From assembly GCA_964035575.1 (NCBI GenBank), contig OZ037843.1, positions 558,001-622,000 on the forward strand: DNA of 64,000 bases, read 5' to 3'. The notes beneath the pieces are model-generated. The model saw only the letters and a program-made list of their open reading frames with translations. It searched no databases and was not told the origin of the DNA. Of this stretch, positions 12,001 to 21,034 are shown in pieces. A program made the position numbers and the translations under genes. The stretch's first letter is position 1; each line of letters starts with the position of its first letter. Source of the stretch: Rhynchopus sp. YZ270_cl-10. Its lineage: Eukaryota; Euglenozoa; Diplonemea; Diplonemida; Diplonemidae.

Positions 12001-13418
12001 CTTGGAGTGGGAGGACTCGGAGTCGGTGGTGATGGTGTCGGTTTAACGTCACAACATTCGTCTCTGTCGCAAAAACTCTCGGGTACTGGGTCTGAAGTCC
12101 AAATGTGCGTGTAATCGTAATTGCAATCACTGCTACAGCAGAAGTTTTGAAGCTGGTGTATTGTGCACAGACGTCTGCCATCATTGGCGCAGATCGACAT
12201 TGCCTCGGAGTAAGTTTTACCTGTTCCGTAACAGACACCCGACGAGGTTAGCGAAGAACAGGAATTACTGTAATGGCGACAGTATCTGACAGCTCCGAGT
12301 GTTGCTGTGTCTCTTTGATGGTTCCCCGCACAAGCCAAGACCTGCAGTTGATGTGAGCCACTGCCACATGGTATGCTTGCACTTCCGGGTTTGGGCAACC
12401 AGTCAGCGGGACACGAAAACACATCACACATCACTGGAGGTGCTGGTGTCTGAGGTGCCACCGTCGGGGGTGCTGGTGTCGGTGGACTCGCAGTGGGAGG
12501 TCTTGGAGTCGGAGGGGGCAGTGTCGGGTTGACTTCACAACATTCGTCTCTGTCGCAAAAACTGTAGGGCACTGGGTCTGAAGTCCAAATGTGGATATAA
12601 TCGTAACTGCAACCACTGCCACAGCAGTGATTATTAAGCTGATCTATTGTGCACAGACGTCTGCCATCATTGGCGCAGATCGACATTGCCTCGGAGTAAG
12701 TTTTACCTGTTCCGTAACAGACGCCCGACGAGGTTAGCGAAGCACAGCCATTGCTGTCATGTGCACAGCATCTGACACCTCCAAGTGTTGCTGTGTCTCT
12801 TAGATTGTACACACCCTGACAAAGCTGGCCCTGCAGTTGATGTGAGCCACTGCCACATGGTATGCTTGCACTTCCGGGTTTGGGCAACCAGTCAGCGGGA
12901 CACGAAAACACATCACACATCACTGGAGGTGCTGGTGTCGGTGGCGACGGAGTCGGTGCCGGAGTAGGAGGTGATGGAGTCCTATCGGCAACTGCCAGCA
13001 CTGGGGCGGTGCAGTGAAATCTGTCAGGACATGTAGCGGCACATGTTCCAGATAGTGGACACTCAAATGAATTAAGGTGGCAAGAAATGAATTCTTCTGA
13101 GCAGGTGAGCGTGACGGATGCTGCATCAGCAGCTTGGATGTCCATCATCACGCAAGCATGATCCGAGGTGCAGAACACTTCAAGATCAACGCCAGCCCCT
13201 GCTGTGATGGTGATATAACGGCAACCAATTACGTTTGAACAGTGTATCGTACACTTCTTGCCCAGGGGACACACTATGTCTCCGTGACAACCACAATTGG
13301 TAGTACAGTCGGCGCCTGCGTCGGCCGTACATTTAATGCCAACCGCACTCTGAATGAAACTACTAAGAATAAGAGCTTCCAGAACGCTCACAAAACGGAA
13401 GAAGCTATAACCCTGCAT
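9036..13418 (-). CDS. Giant secreted/surface protein: Cys-rich head, Pro-Ser-Thr stalk, C-terminal membrane anchor
   Basis: 1,460 residues in one exon from ATG 13418. Residues 1-27 are a signal peptide (hydrophobic core near [10 protein letters not shown]). A Cys-rich region follows (about 28-145). Two copies of a Cys-rich module follow (about 165-300 and 330-450), each with [37 protein letters not shown] and HIWTSD. They resemble a lectin-like protist module I know as DUF7495, from memory. About 900 residues of PSPPT repeats follow, then a Ser/Thr-rich segment, one transmembrane helix ([20 protein letters not shown]) and a short His-rich tail. The layout is a type I surface protein with a stiff, probably glycosylated stalk, like hydroxyproline-rich cell-wall or pherophorin-like proteins. 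The function is inferred: adhesion or coat. No frameshift disrupts the stalk despite its repetitiveness. Confidence 0.9.
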   Translation of the reverse strand: MQGYSFFRFVSVLEALILSSFIQSAVGIKCTADAGADCTTNCGCHGDIVCPLGKKCTIHCSNVIGCRYITITAGAGVDLEVFCTSDHACVMMDIQAADAASVTLTCSEEFISCHLNSFECPLSGTCAATCPDRFHCTAPVLAVADRTPSPPTPAPTPSPPTPAPPVMCDVFSCPADWLPKPGSASIPCGSGSHQLQGQLCQGVYNLRDTATLGGVRCCAHDSNGCASLTSSGVCYGTGKTYSEAMSICANDGRRLCTIDQLNNHCCGSGCSYDYIHIWTSDPVPYSFCDRDECCEVNPTLPPPTPRPPTASPPTPAPPTVAPQTPAPPVMCDVFSCPADWLPKPGSASIPCGSGSHQLQVLACAGNHQRDTATLGAVRYCRHYSNSCSSLTSSGVCYGTGKTYSEAMSICANDGRRLCTIHQLQNFCCSSDCNYDYTHIWTSDPVPESFCDRDECCDVKPTPSPPTPSPPTPSPPTPSPPTPSPPTPSPPTPSPPTPSPPTPSPPTPSPPTPSPPTPSPPTPGPSTPSPPTPSPPTPSPPTPSPPTPSPPTPSPPTPSPPTPSPPTPSPPTPSPPTPSPPTPSPPTPSPPTPSPPTPGPSTPSPPTPSPPTPSPPTPSPPTPSPSTPSPPTPSPSTPSPPTPSPPTPSPPTPGPSTPSPPTPSPPTPSPPTPSPPTPLPPTPSPPTPSPPTPRPPTPSPPTPSPPTPPTPSPPTPSPPTASPPTPSPPTPSPPTPSPPTPSPPTPSPPTPSPPTPSPPTPSPPTPSPPTPSPPTPSPPTPSPPTPSPPTPRPPTPSPPTPSPPTPSPPTPSPPTPSPPTPSPPTPSPPTPSPPTPSPPTPRPPTPSPPTPSPPTPSPPTPSPPTPSPPTPSPPTPSPPTPSPPTPSPPTPSPPTPSPPTPSPPTPSPPTPRPPTPSPPTPSPPTPSPPTPSPPTPSPPTPSPPTPSPPTPSPPTPSPPTPRPPTPSPPTPSPPTPSPPTPSPPTPSPPTPSPPTPSPPTPSPPTPSPPTPSPPTPSPPTPSPPTPSPPTPRPPTPSPPTPSPPTPSPPTPSPPTPSPPTPSPPTPSPPTPSPPTPSPPTPSPPTPSPPTPSPPTPSPPTPSPPTPSPPTPSPPTPSPPTPSPPTPLPPTPSPPTPSPPTPRPPTPSPPTPSPPTPPTPSPPTPSPPTASPPTPSPPTPSPPTPSPPTPSPPTPSPPTPSPPTPSPPTPSPPTASPPTPSPPTPSPPTPSPPTPSPPTPSPPTPRPPTPSPPTPSPPTPSPPTASPPTPSPPTPSPPTPSPPTPRPPTPSPPTPSPPTPPTPSPPTPSPPTASPPTPSPPTPSPPTPSPPTPSPPTPSPPTPSPPTPSPPTPSPPTPSPPTPSPPTPSPENTRTAVPTTVAAVAPLASTAVPTVIRTDVRTAVPAAVQDEAQSEMYFVAIGGGVVMLLVAVGIGAYVWHAQGNKGYSPQQSINAHHHNEPF
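9318..12045 (-). repeat. 15-bp coding minisatellite (PSPPT stalk) with 360-bp higher-order period
   Basis: The stalk is built from 15-bp units encoding PSPPT with variants ([20 protein letters not shown]). Blocks are re-duplicated: 10381-10740 is repeated exactly or nearly exactly by 10741-11100. Larger variant blocks such as GATGCTGTAGGTGGAC recur at 9485, 9628, 9778, 9910 and 11256. The opposite strand is open across nearly the whole repeat (Val-Gly-rich), a by-product of the composition. Confidence 0.9.
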
Positions 13419-13516
13419 CTTCGTATGGACCTGGGTGGAGCTCCACAGTAGCAGGCTGTTGTATTGTTTTTAAATTTTTCGACTTTTAAGCCACAGAGGT
13501 GAAGGTGCGCCCAGGG

Positions 13517-13525
13517 TTTTATATA
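13517..13525 (-). promoter_or_regulatory. TATA-box-like sequence upstream of the stalk-protein gene
   Basis: On the minus strand the sequence reads CCTATATAAAACCC, about 100 nt upstream of ATG 13418, a plausible TATA box with a short 5' leader. Position and match support it; there is no independent evidence of transcription start. Confidence 0.45.
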
Positions 13526-13587
13526 GGTCCCCCGTGATCATGATCTGGTTTTCAGGAATTTGGGGCTCTGGGGGTGGTGGTGAAAAG

Positions 13588-13825
13588 GGGTGTTTCTTTG
13601 GGGCAACGAAAGGGGCGGGCGTTCAGGGAGAAAAATAAGGTTGAAAGTGTAAAGTGTAGTTCAATCGACAATAAAACGAGGAGGAAGAGGAAGAAGGAGA
13701 GGTGTAGGTGGCGGCACCTTGGCGCTCCGATCAGAGGAAAGAAGGGAGGGAGGGAAAAAAAAAAACTCACATTTGACCCTCCCATCGGACCCCACGCTCC
13801 ATAGTCTCGATGCACATCAGCAAGC
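13588..13825. repeat. Dispersed repeat, second copy of 3600-3805
   Basis: Same order of landmarks as the copy at 3.6 kb, including CTTGGCGCTCCGATCAGA. It carries an extra GCGGCACC-containing insertion before that landmark and ends near TCGATGCACATCAGCAA. Non-coding. Confidence 0.75.
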
Positions 13826-15454
13826 GCGTGGTTATGCCATCGCCACACACTAAATCATAGGAGATGCATGGTAAAGGAGGGGGTTGGGGGTGGGTCAGGT
13901 TGTTTTGTATGTGCTTCGATGGGCGGGGAAGGGTTTGAACGCTCAACTGCGACTGTAAAGCCTGCAGAGAGGGTACGGGTAGAACATAAGTTGTGTAATA
14001 TCATTTCAAGCCTGCTTCAGCACCCTTAAGAAGACAAATATGTGTGTGTCCTTTTGTGACAATCACCTTAAGCACCCACCCCTTCGGGTAGCAGGTTTGC
14101 AACTCATATGTCGAAGCCTTTTGCCTCAACACTAATCTTTTTCTCCCCTACCTGTACCCTACAAAATAGGTGTGGCGTGCGCTGACTCTATGTGAGCTTT
14201 CGAGACAGCCGTCATCACCCATTTGAATATGTTTGTTTTTGACACAAAATGCTTGCAACAATTAGCCTCATCATTTTGGACACATTTCATGGTTTTATTT
14301 TAACTTTTTTTTTGATAAATTGTTGGGGTAGTGTAGTTGCCTCGGTTGTGTTGCCACAGTTTTTTTTTTGTAGTTTTCGACAATCCCCTATAGCATGGGT
14401 TCTGTACAACAAAGGTCACCCGAAGGGTAATGAATTCCAAAGGTGTTAATGTAGTTCATCCTCAACCCATTTTTTTTCTTTTCCCTTTTTTTTTGTAAAA
14501 AAAATTATTGGAATAGTGTAGTTGCCACCCACAGCTCCACTGTTTTTTTTATTTTTTTGAAAACTTGGTTGTATTAGTGTAGCCACCCTAGAGTGTGCTA
14601 CACTACATTTTTTTTTTTGCTAATAACCCCTCACACAGGGTTTTATATAGGAATTTTTTCCTGAACAAACAGGGGCAAAAACTGAGAATTCATTTTTTCT
14701 CACCCACCCACCCAAAATCAAAGTTGTTTTTTCGGCTGGGGCCAGTTGTGGTGTGCCTTGAACCCCCTTGGCTGTAAACCCAATTGATAGCAATTCGTGC
14801 ACCAGGCGCACGTGGTACACGAATTGTAAGTAGCCAGTACATTTATAACAAAGAAAGGGCGGTCATGGCACCCAAAGGTTCCTAGCGAAGCCACGGTACG
14901 CAACATTTCAAAAAATTGCGCTCATAATCGCACATTTTTACAGCCAAACTATGTCAGGGAAGGGTGGGTTGCAATCTTGCGCCGCAGGCGCACGGTACGC
15001 TACTTTTATAATTTCGCCATGATGCATGCTTCCTTTTCCTTCGGCATTTGACCAATTGAGTCGCGTTCTGGCTGTGACGAGGGTGTGGGTAACCCTTGAG
15101 TATAGACGTGTGTGTTTTCTTTACTGACTTCTTCGTTTCGGCGACTGACTACCCCGGGCTGCACCCTGAGGCTACACCCCCCGGAGTGGGGTGGGGCAGC
15201 CCAGCCCAGAAAAGTTAAAACCCGGGGAAAACCCAGGCTTCGAACCGGGTTTGCTCTGCGCAAAATTAATTAAGCCCGGGTTTTCCCGGGCTTACTGCCC
15301 AAGATTTTCACCTCTGGTCACGAGTCGTGTTCTAAGCCAGTAAAACGCCCAAAAAAAAAATTTTTTTTTTTAGGTCCGAAAAGGGGAATTTTTTTTTTTT
15401 TTTCAATAACTGAGGATTGCCCTCAGTTCTGACCCCCTATATAAAAGTCTGCCC
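13826..15454. other. Gene-free region with several dispersed repeats
   Basis: No gene is supported. Contains a repeat with GGGTAGTGTAGTTGCCTCGG (14330; relatives at 38650 and 39330). A second contains AAAACTTGGTTGTATTAGTG (about 14560; also 28270, 31972 and 49918). 14885-15080 is a separate repeat listed below. 15185-15295 has CCCGGG-rich inverted repeats with a B-box-like GGTTCGAAGCC on the minus strand, but no tRNA fold. Confidence 0.55.
14885..15080. repeat. Dispersed repeat with GCCGCAGGCGCACGGTACG core
   Basis: Runs from GAAGCCACGGTACGCAACAT through TTGCAATCTTGCGCCGCAGG to GTCGCGTTCTGGCTGTGAC and matches 26156-26342 closely. The GCCGCAGGCGCACGGTAC core alone recurs at about 17705 and, inverted, at 42547. 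Confidence 0.8.
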
Positions 15455-17179
15455 TCATATATTGACTGGGAGGACCGCCGTTTCGAAGCCCACTGTCGTA
15501 GACAGGCAACGCTCCTTCACAGCTGCAAGCGCCGTACGCAGCTCTGTCGCCTTGTCGCCAGCTGCTGCCAAGGCGGACGCTACGTTCCCATCCTTGAGAT
15601 AGAGCTGAACAGCAGTGTTGTAGTTACCCCAGGTGTTCCTACCTATGGCGTACATCCACTCCTCCTCTGTGGGCTCACTGCCCGACCCATCTTTGGGTAC
15701 AAACTCTGCCGCAATTTGCTCGTCACCGTATCTGCCAACACGAAACACAAACGGCACCAACCGCATATCATGTTCCAACTCAGTGTCGCTGAAGCACAGC
15801 CTATTGCACAGAACGTCGCACCCAAAGGCCCTTCCAGCCCGCTCCATGGCGTTAACATCGGTGACCAACGAACCTATCATGCTGAAGCGGCGCATCACAT
15901 CACACCCCATATCGCCTCGGAGAACATTCCCTGTTGCGACCCCGATGTTGATGTGGTTTTCGACAGTTCTGAGAATCATTGCGGAGACGTGAAGGGCGGA
16001 GGTGGCGTGCGAAGCACAACGGAGAGAGGTATTAAATGAACAGTGGATGCGGTCGCCTATGAACACATCCACCATTCCACGCCGCGTGGAGGTGGCATCA
16101 AGCGTCTGTGTGAGAAGAGCAGAAAAGAGCTGTCCAAAAGCTTCTACACTCTCTTCCAGCAGGCGTGCAGTTTCCTTTACGTTTATCGTTAATAGCGTTG
16201 CTTTTGCAGGGCTTAACCCTAAATCGGATAAGCGTGTTAGTGTGCTGAATAGAGGCGCGCTCTTCACAGATTCACGAAAACTGCTGGAGCTGTCGGAGCT
16301 GTCGGACTCCGTGTCGGCCGCCAAAGGGAGGCACGTCTTCGGGAGGTACGCTTTGTACCCGCGGAGGTTGCCTTCGAGGGTGCGCAGTGCTGTGATGATG
16401 CCCTCGGGGAGGTCGTCTTCGTGCTCCTCTAGCAGCTCCGCCACCTTCTCGACGTCGTAGCCAGCGAGGAGTGAGGCGATGTCTTGTACAGTGTTGATGG
16501 TGTTGCTCATGGATGCCTGCTCCTTCAGAACCGCGCGGGCGAAGCCTCGCGTTGCAATAAAGTCGACTAAAAATACTAGGGCGCTTCCACAGAAGTCGGT
16601 TGCAGCGCGGCCAATATGCTTTTTGCATGGAGGAAATTCGCAGGCGCTGTACTCAGCAAGAAGCTTCCGTCGTCCGTCGTCGCCCTCCTGAGGTACTAAC
16701 CCTGGAAGGTCGAACAGTCCTAACCGAAGAACCCGCTCCATCTGCAGTACCGCAAGCCAGCACACCACGAAGACCACAAAGCCGACAGTAAAGCGTGTGT
16801 CCACACGCATCACCAAGAGCATGTCGAGAACCAAAACTAAGAGAGGAAACATAATCTCGGACTCCACAGTGCGCGTCGAAAGATCCATCATCAGAACCGC
16901 GAACGCAAAACAAAATATGACAGAAGAAATAATTCTCGGCGTGAGTTTGAATCCACAGCTCAGGTATCCCATTACGGTGTAGGACAGTACGACCACCCCA
17001 AGCAAGGCTGCGCTGTGGACAGCGCGTGTGTTCCCTGCCATGGTGAAGAGGCTCAGGGCAGGCAGGCAGGCGACAGAGGAGGCGAAAGAGATCAAGAAAA
17101 GAACCTTCCGCCGCATGCGCTCCTCGCTCCCTGCCGTCCCGTCGAGCGACCAGACACGCTCGAGAAAGGAAGTCATCAT
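15455..17179 (-). CDS. Membrane protein with degenerate class III cyclase domain (pseudo-cyclase paralogue)
   Basis: 574 residues from ATG 17179 (an ATG at 17176 is also possible). The start is set by alignment with the paralogue at 1-1398, SLDGT lying just after it in both. The order is the same: five or six hydrophobic helices in the first 170 residues, then VDFIATRGFAR and DIASLLAGYDVE. A Ser-rich linker (DSDSSDSSSS region) and a cyclase-like domain follow. In that domain the TDI metal Asp position reads TINVKET, so one metal ligand appears lost. IGDR (second Asp), INIGVATG and an N-x-x-x-R (NAMER) remain. Inference: probably catalytically dead or heterodimer-dependent, perhaps a sensor or regulatory partner of the active paralogue. 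I recall similar VFIGDRIHxSFN domains in kinetoplastid-type proteins, unverified. Confidence 0.82.
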   Translation of the reverse strand: MMTSFLERVWSLDGTAGSEERMRRKVLFLISFASSVACLPALSLFTMAGNTRAVHSAALLGVVVLSYTVMGYLSCGFKLTPRIISSVIFCFAFAVLMMDLSTRTVESEIMFPLLVLVLDMLLVMRVDTRFTVGFVVFVVCWLAVLQMERVLRLGLFDLPGLVPQEGDDGRRKLLAEYSACEFPPCKKHIGRAATDFCGSALVFLVDFIATRGFARAVLKEQASMSNTINTVQDIASLLAGYDVEKVAELLEEHEDDLPEGIITALRTLEGNLRGYKAYLPKTCLPLAADTESDSSDSSSSFRESVKSAPLFSTLTRLSDLGLSPAKATLLTINVKETARLLEESVEAFGQLFSALLTQTLDATSTRRGMVDVFIGDRIHCSFNTSLRCASHATSALHVSAMILRTVENHINIGVATGNVLRGDMGCDVMRRFSMIGSLVTDVNAMERAGRAFGCDVLCNRLCFSDTELEHDMRLVPFVFRVGRYGDEQIAAEFVPKDGSGSEPTEEEWMYAIGRNTWGNYNTAVQLYLKDGNVASALAAAGDKATELRTALAAVKERCLSTTVGFETAVLPVNI

Positions 17180-17291
17180 GAATCCTGGGAGGTGCAGGTG
17201 GTTGTGTCGCTGTAAGGTTGCTGTGGATTGTGGGTGTTTTGATAAATTAGAAATTAAATTCTGGTATTTTTCGGGCACAATGTCACAAAAC

Positions 17292-17926
17292 CAGGGTGTT
17301 TCCTAATTCTGGAAATTTTCCGAAAAATTCCGACATCCGGAAGCAAATTTTTTCCCTGGAAAAAAAGTGGGTTTTCAGCCCCAAAACATGCCGCAATTGG
17401 CATTTCCGGAATCCGTCCGCGCTGTGGTGGGGTCAATTTGCCGAAATGGCCAAGTTCTTGGTTTTGGTCAAAATGAGTGTAAGGTAAAGGGTACCAGGTA
17501 AATCCCACAACCCAGATTTTCTCACCCTGATACTGAAAACATGAAAATGCGCGAAAACACCGACATTTGCATTTTCGGAATCCGTCCGTTGTGTGGTGGG
17601 GTCAATTTGCCGAAATGGACAAGTTCTTGGTTTTGGTCAAAACCCGTCAGTGTAAGGTAAAGGGTCCAAGTGTTTGCCTGTAGAAACTGGTAGGAACAGG
17701 CAGCGCCGCAGGCGCACGGTACCCAACATCGGTGAAAATAAAAATTCCCAAAAACTGCTTTATTATTTGAATGATTGGAGCGATCCAGAACAGCGAACAT
17801 ACTTTTTTCGGAAAAATACCAAAAAATAAGCACTTTAGACACGTGCCTAATCTTTTCCCGCAATTTTTTTCCCTGGCAATTTTTTTCCAAATCCCCGGAA
17901 GCGGAAGCAAATTAGGAAACACCCTG
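17292..17926. mobile_element. 635-bp terminal-inverted-repeat element
   Basis: A perfect 17-bp inverted repeat, CAGGGTGTTTCCTAATT (17292-17308) and its complement (17910-17926), bounds the segment. Adjacent sequences (GACATCCGGAAGCAAATT and GGAAGCGGAAGCAAATT) are also related. Inside is a direct duplication of about 75 bp (17403-17475 and 17573-17645, with GGTGGGGTCAATTTGCCGAA). No transposase is present and no obvious target duplication flanks it. Non-autonomous element. A similar end (GGAAAACACCCTG) occurs near 42863. Confidence 0.65.
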
Positions 17927-18116
17927 CACTTAAAGCCAGAAAACAAAAAGTGAAAAAAAATGTGTTAAACTGAAGTATCGTTGTTGTGGTCAATTGAATA
18001 CTCAAAGAACAAGCGAGCTTCTGTCTTTTTCAATCCGTTTTGTTTGCCCGTAACGCTGCCTCCAATCTTTTTAGAATTGGCAACAAGTTGTTCGATCAAA
18101 AAACATTTGGAGAACG

Positions 18117-19493
18117 TCACTCGGTGTTCTCTGTGTCCATGTCTGCCCCTGCATTAATCAGCACCTGCACCACATCTGTGTGATTTTCCTCCACCGCACA
18201 CTGCAACGCAGTCTTGTTGTCACCGTCTCGGTGATTCACATCCACCTCTGGCAAGCCCACAAGATAGCGCACAGTCTCGGTGTGTCCAAAAAACGCTGCA
18301 AGTGTAAGACACGTATCACCTTGGCTGTCTGTGACATTCAATCCTGCACCTGCTTCAACCAACATCTTCACAGTGTCGAGGCCTTCAACAGCACAGTGCA
18401 GAGGAGTACGTCCATAGTCGTTCTTCATCTCGATGTCTGCCCCTGCATCAATCAGCACCCGCACCACGTCTGTGCATGCCTTCTGCCCTGCGCGGTGCAA
18501 CGCAGTGTCGTTGCTAGCGGCTCCGTGATTCACATCCACCTCTGGCAAACCCACAAGATAGCATACAGTCTCGGTATGTCCAAAGGTTGCAGCAAGGGCA
18601 AGACACGTGGCTCCTTTGTTGTCTGTAACACACACTCCCGCACCTGCTCTGACCAATATCTTCACATTGTCGAGTGCTCCTGCTTCGCAAGCACAGTGCA
18701 GAGGGCAGTGCCCGTTACAGTTCTTTATCTCGATGTCTGCCCCTGCATCAATCAGCAACTGTACAACGTCTGCGTCTCCCTCTCCCGACACACAGTGCAA
18801 CGCAGTGTAGTCGTCAGAGTCTCGGCGATTTACATCCACCTGTGGCAAGCCCACAAGATAGCGCACAGTCTCGGTGTGTCCAAAATTGCCAAAAAGTGCC
18901 GCAAGGGTAAGACACGTAACTCCATTGTTGTTTGTGACATTCACTCTTGCACCTCTTTCAACTAACATCTTCACAACGCCGAGTGCTCCTGATTCGCAAG
19001 CATGGTGCAGAGGCGAACCTCCCCCGGCATCCTTTGTCTCGATGTCTGCCCCAGCATCAATGAAGACGCGACACACTGCAGGGTCTGACCACATCGCCGG
19101 ACAGACACCCGCTGACTGACCTGCGCTGTGCTTGGACACGTGCGGGACAAACTCCTCATTCTTGCAGACAGACTTCCAATGCTGCAAGAGGACCTCCGTG
19201 CACGCAACGTGGTTTGCGTGGACACACTCACTCAGCAAGATCCCAAAGCCCGCCTGCGTTGTCTCAACATGCGGAAGAAGCAGTGCGAGGCATTCATCGT
19301 GGTTCCCTCTGCATGCCTCGTGCGCAGCATCGAAGTCAACTGTTTTGCTATCTGGGGGAAGCTTCTCAAGGACCGCCCGCACGGCAGTCGTGTCGCCCTT
19401 CTTGGCAGCCTCCACCAAGACTTCATCTGCAGAAAGCTGCCTTCTCTTTGGTGGGTTCTCATCCTGTGTGCTGTATGCGTGTCGCTTCGGCAT
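18117..19493 (-). CDS. Ankyrin-repeat protein
   Basis: 458 residues in one exon from ATG 19493. The first 130 residues are divergent (N-terminal basic NPPKRRQ, possibly nuclear). Ankyrin repeats then alternate between two sub-types. One is a GADIE-type helix pair (SPLHHACESGALGVVKMLVE). The other carries TCLTLAAFFGHTETVRYLV followed by GLPEVDVNH. The alternation gives a 2-repeat unit used about four times. It is the same family as the genes at 53.6 and 50.7 kb. It acts presumably as an intracellular interaction scaffold; no catalytic or membrane part is visible. The minus-strand leader is A-rich and shares GACACAGCAAC with the LRR gene leader. Confidence 0.88.
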   Translation of the reverse strand: MPKRHAYSTQDENPPKRRQLSADEVLVEAAKKGDTTAVRAVLEKLPPDSKTVDFDAAHEACRGNHDECLALLLPHVETTQAGFGILLSECVHANHVACTEVLLQHWKSVCKNEEFVPHVSKHSAGQSAGVCPAMWSDPAVCRVFIDAGADIETKDAGGGSPLHHACESGALGVVKMLVERGARVNVTNNNGVTCLTLAALFGNFGHTETVRYLVGLPQVDVNRRDSDDYTALHCVSGEGDADVVQLLIDAGADIEIKNCNGHCPLHCACEAGALDNVKILVRAGAGVCVTDNKGATCLALAATFGHTETVCYLVGLPEVDVNHGAASNDTALHRAGQKACTDVVRVLIDAGADIEMKNDYGRTPLHCAVEGLDTVKMLVEAGAGLNVTDSQGDTCLTLAAFFGHTETVRYLVGLPEVDVNHRDGDNKTALQCAVEENHTDVVQVLINAGADMDTENTE

Positions 19494-21034
19494 TGTGTGT
19501 TTTTCTTTTGTTGCTGTGTCTTTTTTGTGTTGGCCTATTTTTGTGCAGAGGTTGTGGGGAGAGAAGACTCAGAACACACATGCAACACACCCTGTGAGGG
19601 AACGGAATACGTGGGTACATCACACACAACCACAGCCACCTCCACGAGTCCCTGGGCAACGCTCAAAGAGGCTCACGGAAGACGTCCACCCTCGCTAACG
19701 GCTCTGGTGAATAACAGCTGTCACTCTCGTGCACACCCATCGTTTACCACTATCGGTATCGTGCGGGAACACTTTGAGTTTGAGATTTGCCTCTTTGTCA
19801 CAGAGATAAAACCCCGCAAAACCCCCCGCATAAAGTTCACATACATTATTGGTGAATACTAACGGGTTCGTGAACCTCACACGGGTTTTAGTTTATTCGT
19901 GAACCTTAACGGGATGAAGGCCGTTCCTTGTGCGGGACGTGAACCTTATCAGATATAAACCTTGTGAGGGGGGGTGGGGTTTATTCGCTTTTTTAATTTA
20001 ATACGGTACCCGAGAAAGACAAGCTTGAGAGCCTGCCCTGCTAAACCCAGTGAAGCGCAGAAACTCTGTGTTCTTCAAACAAACACAACAAAACAAAATT
20101 GGTGTGGCCGACCCCAACCCCAAAATAGCAGAAAAATAGCACCCCCTTTCAGCCACACCCAGGGTCCTCAAGGGGGTGCAAAAAAAAATTTTTGCACCCA
20201 AAAAAAAAAAAAAAAAAAAAAGAAAAGTCGGGGGGGGTGCAAAAAATATTTTTGCACCCCCCCCAAAAAAAAAAAAAGTTTTTTTGGGGCGAAAAAAATT
20301 TTTTGAGGGGGAAAAAATTTTTTCAGGCTTCAGCAGGGATTCTCTGGCTTCGTCAGCACCACAACAGACACAGCCAAGCACCACTAGGTGGCTGTCACAC
20401 TCACAATGTGTGAAAGTGGTGCCAGGGATGCTCCCTGCGATTGTCGCCACCTTTAGCAGTCCAGGAAAGCAAGCGAAGTGATTATGTGGAAGTGTATTTC
20501 GTTTTATGCATGGGTACTGAGTGTAATTTTCCGCTCGCTGCGCTCGCGGAGGTACACCTTAAAATTTTTTTCCGCTCGCTTCGCGAGCGGAAAGACACCC
20601 CAATGTGAAATAAAAAAACGGGCGCAGGAAAATTTTTTGAGCCTCCCACGATTTCACAAAAACCCAAAAAAATAGCGTCAGGCCCTGGTTTCCCCATTTT
20701 CCCGTGAATTTTCACACCTCTTCCAACTTTGTCAGGGAGGAGCGCGCGCGAAGCGCGCGTGACGACCGCTTGTGTGGGGAGAAAGCTCGGAATGGACTTT
20801 TCTGAAGGGTTTTGTACAGAAAAATTTTTGCACCCCCAAAATTCCCAGAGAGGGGTGCAGGCTGAGGACCCTGGCCACACCAGAAATACAAAAAAAAAGA
20901 GCAGTTTAAATGCTGAACACATGCTCGGTCGCATATAAAAGAAAATATCCCCCTCCGCACTTGAAGGTTCTGCGCCGTTAATGAGCCTGAACCACGTCCA
21001 ACGCTAAGTGTGCCGTCAACAGGCTGTGCGTCTC
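19494..21034. other. Intergenic region with hairpin elements
   Basis: No gene supported. Holds a TGGTGTGGC mini element (20100-20159) and long A/C homopolymer stretches (20185-20280). CGCTCGC inverted motifs (20530-20592) match those beside the microsatellite at 27460-27520. A repeat (20738-20795: GCGCGCGAAGCGCGCGTGACGACCGCT) recurs inverted at about 27125-27175 and again at about 42662-42720. Confidence 0.55.
20100..20159. mobile_element. Mini hairpin element, TGGTGTGGC family
   Basis: Same inverted ends and AAAATAGCAGAAAAATAGCA interior as 3904-3960. Non-coding. Confidence 0.5.

Noticed and set aside
9145-12114. 989-codon plus-strand Val/Gly-rich open frame
   Set aside because: It is the complement of the PSPPT-coding minisatellite; 15-bp units without stops keep the opposite strand open. 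The minus frame has a signal peptide, Cys modules and membrane anchor, so it is the gene.
9263-12238. 991-codon minus-strand His/Leu/Arg-rich frame
   Set aside because: A second-frame shadow of the same 15-bp repeat, with no ATG-linked domain outside the repeat.
15185-15295. RNA polymerase III B-box match GGTTCGAAGCC
   Set aside because: No A-box or acceptor stem at the right spacing; the region is just CCCGGG-rich inverted repeats.
18180-18965. Plus-strand frame opposite the ankyrin gene (261 codons)
   Set aside because: Shadow of the ankyrin coding strand; Cys/His-rich output with no domain.
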